Assembly: GCF_900177705.1 (NCBI RefSeq) | Contig: NZ_FXBA01000001.1 | Span: forward strand, 1,084,720-1,148,719 | Length of the DNA: 64,000 nt | Direction of reading: 5' to 3' | DNA from: Fibrobacter sp. UWB15 | Lineage (GTDB): Bacteria; Fibrobacterota; Fibrobacteria; Fibrobacterales; Fibrobacteraceae | In this document: one piece after another, positions 48,175 to 56,334 of the stretch | Numbering within the stretch: the first letter of the stretch is position 1 | Layout: each line of letters starts with the position of its first letter | The notes under the pieces: model-generated | The model's database searches: none | What the model saw: the letters and a program-made list of their open reading frames with translations, nothing else | What the model was told of the DNA's origin: nothing | Position numbers and translations under genes: made by a program

Positions 48175-48311
48175 ACGGGCGTTCCCTGCTGCGCAGGGTC
48201 GGGCTCTCGCGGCATAAAATTGCGGCATTACTCCGCAATTTTTCCGCCTAGAGGGCCGAGCGCGGGACACCAGCGGCCCTCCCGGCCCTTCGGGCTTCGA
48301 TCCCTAACGCA
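48175..48311. repeat. R element copy 1, ~137 bp
   Basis: Begins ACGGGCGTTCCCTG and ends TCCCTAACGCA. Inside is a hairpin AAATTGCGG..CCGCAATTT with a T tract, and the GC-rich part AGGGCCGAGCGCGG then GGCCCTCCCGGCCC. Near-identical to copies at 50955 and 62263. Confidence 0.9.
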
Positions 48312-48367
48312 GGATGCGGGAGACAAGATGTCCGCCGAGTTAGTCACGGTCCAAAGGATCTTTCGAA

Positions 48368-48799
48368 TCAATAAGCCAATTCATCTAAAGCTTTTTTTAT
48401 TTCACTTCCATCAAAACCATGAACCCATTTAGCCCCTTTACCGTAACAAGCAAGAGGAATACTGCATGAAGAATCCAGCGTTACCACAACCAATCCGTTT
48501 CTCTTTTCATAGTTCTTTTCAATTTCATATGACTGCCAATTTCTATAACCTATTTCTTCATGATTTTTATGCAAATCATTGGAATGTTTCCCAATGATGG
48601 CTATCATATAATTCGCTTCACCTATTTTACGGCTAAGAACATTTTTGATTATCGCTACAGACGCAGTCTGGATTTCATCTGGAGTACAATCACTAATGTG
48701 AAAATCAATGTTTGGATTCTTATTCCAAGCCTCCAATAAATTATAGTATATGCGGTCATTCTCGTAATCGAATGAGCATACCGTTTTTTTGCTAGCCAT
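48368..48799 (-). CDS. TIR-like (ThsB/MTH538-type) protein
   Basis: 143 aa. TVCSFDYENDRIYYNLLEAW at the N-terminus, SVAIIKNVLSRKIGEANYMI in the middle and GLVVVTLDSSCSIPLAC later give the flavodoxin-like pattern of the TIR-like domain PF08937, as in the Thoeris sensor ThsB. The conserved Glu expected for NAD cleavage may be in YRNWQSYEIEKNYEKRNG. AAGGAGGT before the ATG lies inside the 3' end of the upstream membrane-protein gene, 4 bp away. Probably makes an NAD-derived signal on infection; that is inference. Confidence 0.78.
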   Translation of the reverse strand: MASKKTVCSFDYENDRIYYNLLEAWNKNPNIDFHISDCTPDEIQTASVAIIKNVLSRKIGEANYMIAIIGKHSNDLHKNHEEIGYRNWQSYEIEKNYEKRNGLVVVTLDSSCSIPLACYGKGAKWVHGFDGSEIKKALDELAY

Positions 48800-48803
48800 A
48801 TTA

Positions 48804-49475
48804 TCATACCTCCTTGAGTAAATTTCTTAACTTTTTTGCCATCCATCCGATGGGCTTACATTTCTTAAACCATTCCGCCATATTGCCGTGAACTTCGAAG
48901 AAATAGAACCATGTTATAACAAAAATTGCCAAGCATACAACTGTATCGAAAATCAACAATGCACGAGTTATACCGCAATTCCATTCTTGCACAATATGAA
49001 CACCATTAATTGCAGAGAAAAGAATTGGAGCCAGAATTTTATAGAATAGGTCTATAAAATTCAGAACCATGGGATAGTTATTTAGATAATTGTCCCCCTC
49101 ACGAGTAAAGATATTCTTATCATCAGTTTCTTCAAGAAGCAGCGAGATTTTCTTTTCCAATGTGTTCAAATATTTATATTGCCTTTCAACATAGAGAACA
49201 TCCTGCACATACCGCACCAAAACATAAGCGATTAAAACCCAAACTAGTGTTTGAAGAACGCAATTGCTAAATAGAATCTTTGTCTCTAGTTGTTTTTTTA
49301 CCACATCATTGAAGAGAACACAGATAAAATCTGGATTCTTGGCAAGTAAAAAAGAAATTGCCTCAAGAACACACAAATAGACGAAGGACTTATTCCGATG
49401 CGACTGCGTTGTCTGACAAAGAGAAATGCTTTCTTTGTAGTGATCATAGTATGTATCAAGCTTTTCCACCGTCAT
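48804..49475 (-). CDS. Four-helix membrane protein, putative effector partner of the TIR-like protein
   Basis: 223 aa. Two pairs of transmembrane helices (about 28-45 and 70-92; 145-165 and 175-200) separated by a charged coiled-coil segment (VERQYKYLNTLEKKISLLLE) and ending in a basic tail. No enzymatic motif. The layout is like SLATT/CBASS-type membrane effectors that break membrane integrity when triggered. AAAAGGAAT precedes the ATG. First gene of a two-gene unit with the TIR-like protein. Confidence 0.65.
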   Translation of the reverse strand: MTVEKLDTYYDHYKESISLCQTTQSHRNKSFVYLCVLEAISFLLAKNPDFICVLFNDVVKKQLETKILFSNCVLQTLVWVLIAYVLVRYVQDVLYVERQYKYLNTLEKKISLLLEETDDKNIFTREGDNYLNNYPMVLNFIDLFYKILAPILFSAINGVHIVQEWNCGITRALLIFDTVVCLAIFVITWFYFFEVHGNMAEWFKKCKPIGWMAKKLRNLLKEV

Positions 49476-49647
49476 ATTCCTTTTTTACAGATTCAATTTT
49501 TTCCTTTCGGGAGCCGGTTCATGGATTTACTCATTTGTGCCTTGCACATATTTTCACCATCAATATATACAAATCAGACATTAAAGTCAACCCCCTGCCA
49601 CCAAATTCTATTAAATTTTGCCACATCCTAAATATACATTCCCATTT

Positions 49648-49662
49648 TGTCAAAAAATGACA
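49648..49662. promoter_or_regulatory. Operator-like dyad TGTCA-N5-TGACA upstream of TIR operon
   Basis: Core of the perfect inverted repeat ATTTTGTCA-AAAAA-TGACAAAAT (49644-49666), about 170 bp before the membrane-protein start. The same core is at 51182. Confidence 0.45.
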
Positions 49663-49752
49663 AAATAGACCCTTTTTCAAGAAAATCATCCCCATCCGTG
49701 AGAGGCGACAGAGTCACCTCGCACGAAATTAGGATGATAGCGTCTAGATTAT

Positions 49753-49926
49753 CTATTTTTCTTTTCTTACCCCCTTAAATGGCGCACCATTTTGCTTGAC
49801 ATCCATAAAGCGGCCCGTTTCGGCATTACGCTTTGTAAACAGATTGGTCTTAGGGTTTAACGTTTGCGAACGCGAACGCACCGCCCCGATTCTGTGATTA
49901 TCGCCATATGGTAGATTTCTTGCCAT
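49753..49926 (-). CDS. Small basic protein, 57 aa, conserved-looking
   Basis: MARNLPYGDNHRIGAVRSRS continues with a TLNPKTNLFTKRN-type segment and ends GRFMDVKQNGAPFKGVRKEK. AAGGAG lies 7 nt before ATG 49926. Short proteins with the 'YGDxxRxGAV...NP...KR(N/D)xxTGRFMD' layout are common in bacteria and phages; their function is unknown to me. It stands alone inside the island. Confidence 0.65.
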   Translation of the reverse strand: MARNLPYGDNHRIGAVRSRSQTLNPKTNLFTKRNAETGRFMDVKQNGAPFKGVRKEK

Positions 49927-50007
49927 ATTGACTCCTTTGTTATGCCGACACCATTGTCGAGCATTTTTTACATGAATAAACAACCTTTTTTTCATCAAAA
50001 AAGTCAT

Positions 50008-50329
50008 TTTTATGAAATTCTTATAAATCCAGCGTTATTTATCCCGTTTTCAAGCGGCAGGGAATTCTCGCCTACCCCATGACATACCATCCTTGGTTAA
50101 ATGTTTACGGTTTCCCGCCAGGATTACACAAACCTTAGCGAGGTTTAGACCTCCCTCCTGCATTGGAGAAAAGCTCCTATTATGTATATAGCAGGGAAAT
50201 ATCAAATTACCGCAAAAAGCACTACTCCGCCGGCGCGAAAAAGTTTACAAAAGAGCCGACTTTTTGCTTTTTTGAGCGAATTTCACCAATTAAAGTCATC
50301 AACCTTGTAAGAATAATTTTACAAAAAAA
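50008..50329. other. Intergenic region with alternative hairpins, no gene seen
   Basis: AAACCT-TAGCG-AGGTTT (50132-50148) competes with GGTTT (50109-50113) for the same AAACC. The minus-strand transcript would lead into the 57-aa gene, so this may be its leader. Short open frames on the plus strand lack ribosome binding sites. Confidence 0.3.
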
Positions 50330-50548
50330 AACGTCCAATCGCGTGACCAAATTTGGTTCGCCGAGAAAGGCAAGCACCACGAAGCGACGGTGCCAAAGCG
50401 GCTTAGCGAAATCGAGATGAGCGACGAGGGCGAATTCCGCAAGGTCCGCAGGGACAGGATTTTCGAAAAAGACTACTTCGACAAGAAATACGGAGCCCTG
50501 CCGGAGGTCAGCGACGGTTTCGATTTGAGCGAGGCAATGAAGGGGTAA
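50330..50548 (+). pseudogene. C-terminal remnant of a RloA-type AAA ATPase
   Basis: Open in one frame from about 50330 to TAA 50548: NVQSRDQIWFAEKGKHHEAT, then VPKRLSEIEMSDEGEFRKVR and RRDRIFEKDYFDKKYGALPE. RloA/AbiLi-like ATPases end in a similar 'DQIWFVEK...VRKDxxFEKDYxxGxYGAxP' layout. No start codon, Walker motifs or ribosome binding site, and the frame begins after an A9 run. A terminator follows (50561). More GC-rich than the AbiL-like pair at 45.5 kb, so a different gene. Confidence 0.65.
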
Positions 50549-50560
50549 TGGCGCGTTATA

Positions 50561-50595
50561 CAAAAATCGGGGCCGTCAGGCTCCGATTTTGTAAT
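50561..50595 (+). terminator. Terminator after RloA remnant
   Basis: CAAAAATCGGgGCC-GTCA-GGCtCCGATTTTG, followed by a short A/T-rich tract; an almost perfect 13-bp stem. Confidence 0.7.
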
Positions 50596-50616
50596 AAAAA
50601 ACACCTTTTCCCACTA

Positions 50617-50946
50617 GCACCCGATAGCGCTGTACTCGAATCCAGCTTCAGCGAGTTCTTGGGGTCGTAGATGTTGCGGCCGTCGATGATGAGGGCGTTC
50701 TTCATGGACCTTTTCATCACGCCGAAGCTCGGCATGCGGAACTGTTTCCATTCGGTGACGGCTTGCAAAAACAACCCCATCTTGTAGCCGTTCTTCTCGG
50801 CGGTCTTGATGAGGGCTTTCACATCCTCGGGCCTTTTAGACTGATGCGGGTCGCGAGCATGGAGTTCGCGGCATACTTGATCATCTCGGCGCTCGGGATG
50901 TCGGTGAAAATCACGCGGAAGTTGTTGAGCATCATCGGGCGGTAGA
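50617..50946 (-). pseudogene. ugd fragment 2, internally deleted
   Basis: Blocks correspond to intact ugd 60813-60958 (3' end with stop), 61301-61357 and 61493-61597. It shares the last internal joint and the 'CGGTAGACTGAACTT' end with fragment 1 but keeps more of the 3' part. The two fragments are therefore copies of one already deleted gene, and fragment 1 lost more afterwards. Confidence 0.87.
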
Positions 50947-50954
50947 CTGAACTT

Positions 50955-51092
50955 ACGGGCGTTCCCTGCTGCGCAGGGGCGGGCTCTCGTGGCATAAAAT
51001 TGCGGCCTCACGCCGCAATTTTTCCACCTAGAGGGCCGAGCGCGGGATACGAGCGGCCCTCCCGGCCCTTCGGGCTTCGGTCCACTAACGCA
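50955..51092. repeat. R element copy 2, ~137 bp
   Basis: As copy 1, with hairpin AAATTGCGGC..GCCGCAATTT. The compensated change (GGCCTCACGCC against GGCATTACTCC) keeps or lengthens the stem. Confidence 0.9.
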
Positions 51093-51181
51093 GAAAGCGG
51101 GAAGTAAGCTATATGTTCGTAAGTGGTTGAATGACTAAAGCAGGTAACTATTGTTTGCAAAATCAACTTTTTTTTCAAAAA

Positions 51182-51196
51182 TGTCACCTTTTGACA
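51182..51196. promoter_or_regulatory. Operator-like dyad TGTCA-N5-TGACA upstream of ATPase-ParB-Dam operon
   Basis: Core of AATGTCA-CCTTT-TGACATT, about 90 bp before ATG 51288. Same half-sites and spacing as at 49648. Confidence 0.45.
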
Positions 51197-51287
51197 TTCA
51201 AGAATTATTAATTTATCTTCGGACATTTCTAGCTATTGCAAAATAAAGACAATTTAGTTAGTTTCAGAATAAAAATAGGAGTACAGC

Positions 51288-52838
51288 ATGTCCATTGAGA
51301 GGATTGATATAGCAAAATTTCGTGGATTTCATCAAGTCGGTTTTGAACTGGGTGAAAATTTGACAGTCATCGCAGGCCAAAATGGAACTCAAAAAACGAC
51401 TCTTTTGGGTATGCTCACCCAACCATTCGCCATAACAGACAAGAAAAATCCTTTATCTAACGAAAAACCCTTATGTGGTGGGAACTACAAATCCTCGTTC
51501 TCGGAAAAATTCAAACTTTCTGAGAAATTTGACAAGCCCAAAGAACATGAATGGACTTTAACATATGACGGAGGGAAGACATTCACCGTAGAGAGCATAA
51601 AATCGAATGATGACAGAAAAAACCACATCCGTTTTTGGAAAAAAGAGAAAAGCTCTCGAAAAAAAGGATCTGGATACATTCCGAAGCCAGTTATATATTT
51701 AAGTCTCTCCCGCTTGTTACCAATAGGTGAAGACGAATCAATTTCCGATTCGTCCAACTCGGTAAAGCTAACCGAAAGCGAAGAAAAACTATATCAAAAA
51801 TTGCACAACAAAATTCTCATAATTCCTGATGTGCCCATAACAAAGATATCACATCTAGAAAGTCAAAATAAAAATACTTTAAGTGCAAACACAGAATTCT
51901 ATGACTGGAAGATGAATTCTGCAGGTCAAGACGACATTGGAAAAATAATTTTGGCACTTATTTCTTTTAAAAGATTAAAAGAAAAATATGGGACGGCATA
52001 TACCGGAGGAATACTTGCTGTTGACGAATTAGACGCAACTTTGTATCCCGCTTCACAGGAAAAGTTAATCGAAGTGTTGCGTACATACGCCAGCAAATAT
52101 GACATTCAAATTTTTTTCACCACACATTCTCTTTCAATGCTGAAGCATATATGCTCTACAATTGAAGAAAATAAAGTAGCAAAAGACATTAAGCTTGTTT
52201 ACCTTGAAAAAATAAACCAAACCATAAAATGTATAGAAAATATTTCTTACGAGAATATTATGGACAAATTATTTGCTATGTCAACGAAGAAAACGGAATC
52301 CCGTATAATGACCTTTTCTGAAGATGGCGAAGGAAGATGCTGGTTAAAAGTTCTATTGGGACAAACAAGAACAAAGAAATTAAAAATCGTAGACTGTAAC
52401 ATAGGTTGCGCATCCCTAATTCAACTTACGAAACAAAAAATACCTCCTTTCGTATTCCCAAACTCTATCATAATTTTGGATGGAGATGCTAAACACGATG
52501 TTGAGAAACAATCAAAGACCTTAAAAAACTATTTGGTATTGCCTGGGGACATTTCGCCAGAACGACTTCTTGCAAAATATTTGAAGGATTTACCGGACGA
52601 CAATCCATTCTGGGAAAAATGCGGAAACAACTATACCAAGCAGGTTGTGTTTAGAGATTACCAATACGATGAAATAATGGAGAATCGTGAAAAAGCAAAA
52701 GAATGGTTCAATTCTCAGTTGCATCATTGGGGGAAAAACGCAACAAGGGCCATTACTGCATGGTGTGAAGCAAATCCAGGAGCCAAAGAAGATTTTATTG
52801 TTAAATTTGAAGCGTTAATAAAAAAATGGGAAAAATAG
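51288..52838 (+). CDS. OLD-like ATPase with C-terminal TOPRIM-type domain (defence operon gene 1)
   Basis: 516 aa. IERIDIAKFRGFHQVGFELG then VIAGQNGTQKTTLLGML is the AAA15 start. In the P-loop (30-37) the last Gly before Lys is Gln (GQNGTQKT). Walker B: GGILAVDELDATLYP (about 240). STHSLSMLKHI-like HSLSMLKHICSTIE follows. After about 340, MTFSEDGEGRCWLKVLLG and SIIILDGDAKHDVE give the Glu and DxD motifs of TOPRIM nucleases. AGGAG lies 6 nt before the ATG. First of three tightly packed genes. Likely an ATP-controlled nuclease; anti-phage role inferred. Confidence 0.78.
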   Translation: MSIERIDIAKFRGFHQVGFELGENLTVIAGQNGTQKTTLLGMLTQPFAITDKKNPLSNEKPLCGGNYKSSFSEKFKLSEKFDKPKEHEWTLTYDGGKTFTVESIKSNDDRKNHIRFWKKEKSSRKKGSGYIPKPVIYLSLSRLLPIGEDESISDSSNSVKLTESEEKLYQKLHNKILIIPDVPITKISHLESQNKNTLSANTEFYDWKMNSAGQDDIGKIILALISFKRLKEKYGTAYTGGILAVDELDATLYPASQEKLIEVLRTYASKYDIQIFFTTHSLSMLKHICSTIEENKVAKDIKLVYLEKINQTIKCIENISYENIMDKLFAMSTKKTESRIMTFSEDGEGRCWLKVLLGQTRTKKLKIVDCNIGCASLIQLTKQKIPPFVFPNSIIILDGDAKHDVEKQSKTLKNYLVLPGDISPERLLAKYLKDLPDDNPFWEKCGNNYTKQVVFRDYQYDEIMENREKAKEWFNSQLHHWGKNATRAITAWCEANPGAKEDFIVKFEALIKKWEK

Positions 52839-52841
52839 CAA

Positions 52842-54125
52842 GTGGACGAATTCCATACCCAAACAATCGTTGATATTCCGGTAAAGGACTTGGTCCTCTG
52901 GACCGAGAACCCTCGTGATCCTATTGACGAATCTGCAACTGACCAAGAAGTTGTGGAGCGAGCATATGCAGACCCCCGTGGGAAATGGAATCTGCATAAG
53001 TTCGTATCGACTATGGGAGATTTCTACGATTACAGCGAATTACCGACCGTCGTATACAAGAACGGGAAACCTGTTGTGTATGATGGCAATAGACGTATTG
53101 CTTTGGCCAAGATAAAACTCGGATATGTGAACCACCTCCAAACAATGGATTTGGATATCCCTGATTTCCCGGAAACCATGCCTTGCGCAGTCTGCTCCGA
53201 AGAAACAGCAATACAGAGGATATTAAGAAAGCACAGTTTAGCAGGCTCTTGGGATGAACTAGAGCGAGAAAAATTCGAACGCAAGTATTTCCCTCAGACG
53301 CCCAAGTCACCATTCCTGCTTGTAGAAGATGCACTTGGCGTAATATCCGCTAATGATGAACTCAACCAAAATTTTGTCAAAAAAGAAATCTTCACGGAAA
53401 CAAATCTGAAAGCCCTCGGTTTTTCAGTTGATAACGGGATGTTGCATTCAAAGCACTCCAATGAAGACAATCTAAAGATATTCAATAATATTGCAGAAAA
53501 GATCAGAAACAAAGATCTATCTACCAGAAATAGTCGCGGACAAGTATTTGATGTCCTTGATCCAAGCATCAAACAGTTAATTGAAGACGATAAAAACAAA
53601 CAACCGCACCTGATTGAACCAGCCGAGACGTCCAAGCCTGTCTTACCAAGTAAATCAATTCCTCGGTTCACTAAAAGAACATCCCCAAAAAATGATGAAA
53701 TAATTTTTGGGCAGAAACTATCTCTAAAAACGGGCCCCGTAAACGACCTATACCGGGATATTGTTGAATTATTTTTATTTTGGAAGGGTCGGCAAGAGAG
53801 CCAAACTCGCCTATCAAACTCGTTCCCTGCACTAATTCGAATGTCATTAAGGCTGCTGGCAGAAACGGCAGCAAAGGATGTTGATTTAAAATGGGAAATA
53901 GGCGATTATATTAGCGCTTACTTCGAACAGGCGAAAAAATCTTTGTCAAAGGATCAAAAGACGACTCTATCTAATCTTATACCAGGAGAAACGCAAAAAA
54001 TCATCCAGTTGTTACATACAGGGGCGCACAACTATCAAGCAGCATGCAACATGGAGCAAACAATGATTCTTTCCATATTGGTTGCAAAAATGCTGAAAAT
54101 TTCACACGGATTAGGAGACGCATAA
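52842..54125 (+). CDS. ParB/Srx-fold protein (defence operon gene 2)
   Basis: 427 aa, GTG start 3 bp after the previous stop. N-terminal ParB-like domain (about 1-100): IPVKDLVLWTENPRDPI and VVYDGNRRIALAKIKLG (the GNRR motif). The middle is helical with a KxxL-rich segment, and the C-terminal 110 residues (from YRDIVELFLFWKGRQE) are helical and end near LLHTGAHNYQAACN. ParB-fold proteins bind CTP or DNA and some act as nucleases. Here, next to a methylase and an ATPase, it may be the DNA-recognition part. Its stop overlaps the methylase start (TAATG). Confidence 0.75.
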   Translation: MDEFHTQTIVDIPVKDLVLWTENPRDPIDESATDQEVVERAYADPRGKWNLHKFVSTMGDFYDYSELPTVVYKNGKPVVYDGNRRIALAKIKLGYVNHLQTMDLDIPDFPETMPCAVCSEETAIQRILRKHSLAGSWDELEREKFERKYFPQTPKSPFLLVEDALGVISANDELNQNFVKKEIFTETNLKALGFSVDNGMLHSKHSNEDNLKIFNNIAEKIRNKDLSTRNSRGQVFDVLDPSIKQLIEDDKNKQPHLIEPAETSKPVLPSKSIPRFTKRTSPKNDEIIFGQKLSLKTGPVNDLYRDIVELFLFWKGRQESQTRLSNSFPALIRMSLRLLAETAAKDVDLKWEIGDYISAYFEQAKKSLSKDQKTTLSNLIPGETQKIIQLLHTGAHNYQAACNMEQTMILSILVAKMLKISHGLGDA

Positions 54126-54985
54126 TGGAACGAGCCGTTTCGCCACTCCGATATCCTGGAGGGAAATCCCTCATTTACCCCTTTTTGGAATCATTCCTAG
54201 AAGAGAACGGAATGATTGGAGCAACATATGCCGAACCATTTGCTGGTGGAGCCGGCCTGGCTCTTGCGCTATTGTACAAAGGGCTTGTAAAGAAAATTTA
54301 CATCAACGATCTTGACAAGGCAATCTATTCCTTCTGGAAATACGCATTAGAACATTCTGACGAAATGTGCAAATGGATCGCAAAAGTACCATTAACGGTT
54401 TCGTCATGGAAAAAATTCCACAACGCCTATTTGAACTCAACCAAACTATCAACAGAAGATCTCGCTAAAGCAACTTTCTTTTTAAACAGGACAAATGTTT
54501 CTGGGGTCATAAAGGGCGGAGTAATTGGAGGATTAGACCAGACTGGGGCATATAAAATAGACGCAAGATTTAATCGAAAGTCGCTAATAAAAAAAATTCA
54601 GCGGCTAAACGATTATAAAGATAGTATTGTTCTTTCAAACGAGGATGCGCTAACATTCATAAAAAAACGCGAACGGATGCAAAGCGACATTTTTTTATAC
54701 CTCGATCCTCCATACTACCAAAAAGCTCCTAACTTGTATATGAACTTTTATCGAGGCAACGATCACGCCAATCTTGCAAAATACGTCCAAACAATGAAAA
54801 AAAATTGGATTGTATCTTACGACAACCATGCTTTCATTCAGAATCTATATTCTGACAGGAATAGTATCCTTTATTCTCTGCAGCAAAGTGCATCCAATCG
54901 AATTGGCAAAGAAATTCTGATATTTAAGGACAATCTTCTATTTACAGAATCCATGAAGAAATTGAAAAATGCCATGGTTCTGTAG
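54125..54985 (+). CDS. D12-class DNA adenine N6-methyltransferase (defence operon gene 3)
   Basis: 286 aa. Starts MERAVSPLRYPGGKSLIYPF, the SAM/target motif of Dam-type enzymes; motif I YAEPFAGGAGLALALLY; motif IV DIFLYLDPPYYQKAP. Methylates adenine, probably in a short site such as GATC. ATG 54125 shares a base with the upstream TAA, so translation is coupled. The likely role is to mark self DNA for the ATPase/TOPRIM protein, or to antagonise it. No restriction enzyme of a known type sits next to it. Confidence 0.88.
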   Translation: MERAVSPLRYPGGKSLIYPFLESFLEENGMIGATYAEPFAGGAGLALALLYKGLVKKIYINDLDKAIYSFWKYALEHSDEMCKWIAKVPLTVSSWKKFHNAYLNSTKLSTEDLAKATFFLNRTNVSGVIKGGVIGGLDQTGAYKIDARFNRKSLIKKIQRLNDYKDSIVLSNEDALTFIKKRERMQSDIFLYLDPPYYQKAPNLYMNFYRGNDHANLAKYVQTMKKNWIVSYDNHAFIQNLYSDRNSILYSLQQSASNRIGKEILIFKDNLLFTESMKKLKNAMVL

Positions 54986-55113
54986 GAAAACAGTTCTAAG
55001 TCCGCTCATCCCGCTCAAAAAATGCATTCACTAAAAAAACGCCCTTGTTCACCATGCAATTCATTTTTCATCTATCATCTCTTTATTCAAAATCGCTTTG
55101 ACAATTCACAAGA

Positions 55114-56310
55114 TTATTTTTTTCGTTTCGCATAATCATCTAATTGCTGAACAATATCTCGTTTAAACTTCAGTAATGGGTAATTCTTTTTTTGTTCATC
55201 TCCATTAATTTTCATAGGGATTCCAAGAATATAGTTTCTTAACGATTTGGTATATCCTTGAAAACATTCTTCTAGAAATTCATTTAGTAATTTAGATTTT
55301 CCCAAATGAGCATTTATCAAAGTCATTTTCTTTTTAACATTGGGGTTAACCGTTTTTAGAATGTCACAAACTTTACACGTAGAATATTTTTTATATCTTG
55401 CCAATAAATCTTTTAATTCAATTTTATGACAATTATAAAATTCCTCCAAAAGAAAAGCCTCTTTAGACATATTCATTTTATTATATAAAAAAGGATTTGA
55501 CCCATCAAGTCTGAGCTCAACACAATCTGATTTATAAATGCCTCCGCGTCCAACAACGGCTCGAAACCAGCCATGAGACTCCATTTTACCATTTGCAGCT
55601 CTTAATTCAAATCCTTCATTGTAAGGATATAAAAGCAAATCTATATCTGAAGCGTCTTTAAATTTGTTATAGACAGAACTTTTTCGTCCATTACATATAG
55701 AACAGGAAGGAATAAAATTAAATAATGAACAAGACAAAAACGGATAATCAGCTTTTGGGAAAAAATGGTCTATTTCTGGACGTATTTTACGATTGTTGAT
55801 ATCGCCTATAACAAAGACATATTCTCTATTGCAATACGGGCAAACATCTACTGCCAATTTCTTTACAAAAGTGTAAGCATTCCATTCTTTTTCTTCTTTT
55901 TCAGTTTTATCATCAAAATCATTAAAGCCATTCGTAAAATCGCCATATCCCCAATATTTCAGCATCAAATCTTTTAAATTAATTCTTATCTTACCTCTTT
56001 TAGGGCATACCCAAGCACCCTTTTTTGAATCATATTTCTTTAGTTCATATTTACAATTTTTTTTCTGATTATAGGCTTTGAATATAGAATCAGTTGGTTC
56101 AATTGATTTTCTTAAAAAAGAATAATCGCCCAATACAATTTGTCGGCACGTATTTTCATCCCATCCAAGTTCATCGTGAAAAAATTGGTACACTGAAACA
56201 TCTTTGTTTTTAAGATGAATAATTTTTCGATTCATTCGCTTCCAAAACCACGACCAATGAACTTTTATCATATCATCTTTTAGTTGTTGTTTCAACTCAA
56301 TTTGGATCAT
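55114..56310 (-). CDS. HNH endonuclease of a Septu-like ATPase-HNH pair
   Basis: 398 aa. HNH core at about 150-215: VCPYCNREYVF, then PEIDHFFPKADYPFLSCSLF and FIPSCSICNGRKSS, giving two CxxC zinc knuckles and the DH pair. The N-terminal 140 residues and C-terminal 150 residues are Lys-rich and helical, longer than typical PtuB. AAAAGG precedes the ATG. It follows the ATPase fragment by 24 bp and would be its nuclease partner. Very AT-rich. Confidence 0.8.
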   Translation of the reverse strand: MIQIELKQQLKDDMIKVHWSWFWKRMNRKIIHLKNKDVSVYQFFHDELGWDENTCRQIVLGDYSFLRKSIEPTDSIFKAYNQKKNCKYELKKYDSKKGAWVCPKRGKIRINLKDLMLKYWGYGDFTNGFNDFDDKTEKEEKEWNAYTFVKKLAVDVCPYCNREYVFVIGDINNRKIRPEIDHFFPKADYPFLSCSLFNFIPSCSICNGRKSSVYNKFKDASDIDLLLYPYNEGFELRAANGKMESHGWFRAVVGRGGIYKSDCVELRLDGSNPFLYNKMNMSKEAFLLEEFYNCHKIELKDLLARYKKYSTCKVCDILKTVNPNVKKKMTLINAHLGKSKLLNEFLEECFQGYTKSLRNYILGIPMKINGDEQKKNYPLLKFKRDIVQQLDDYAKRKK

Positions 56311-56334
56311 AAATAAAAACCTTTTCCCAAAAAA

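Noticed and set aside
47953..48270. 105-aa open frame on the minus strand
   Set aside because: It spans the R element and the ugd fragment; only its last part (ALIIDGRNIYDPQELAEAGF) is real ugd C-terminus, out of context. The 50556-51011 frame is the same artefact in the second copy.
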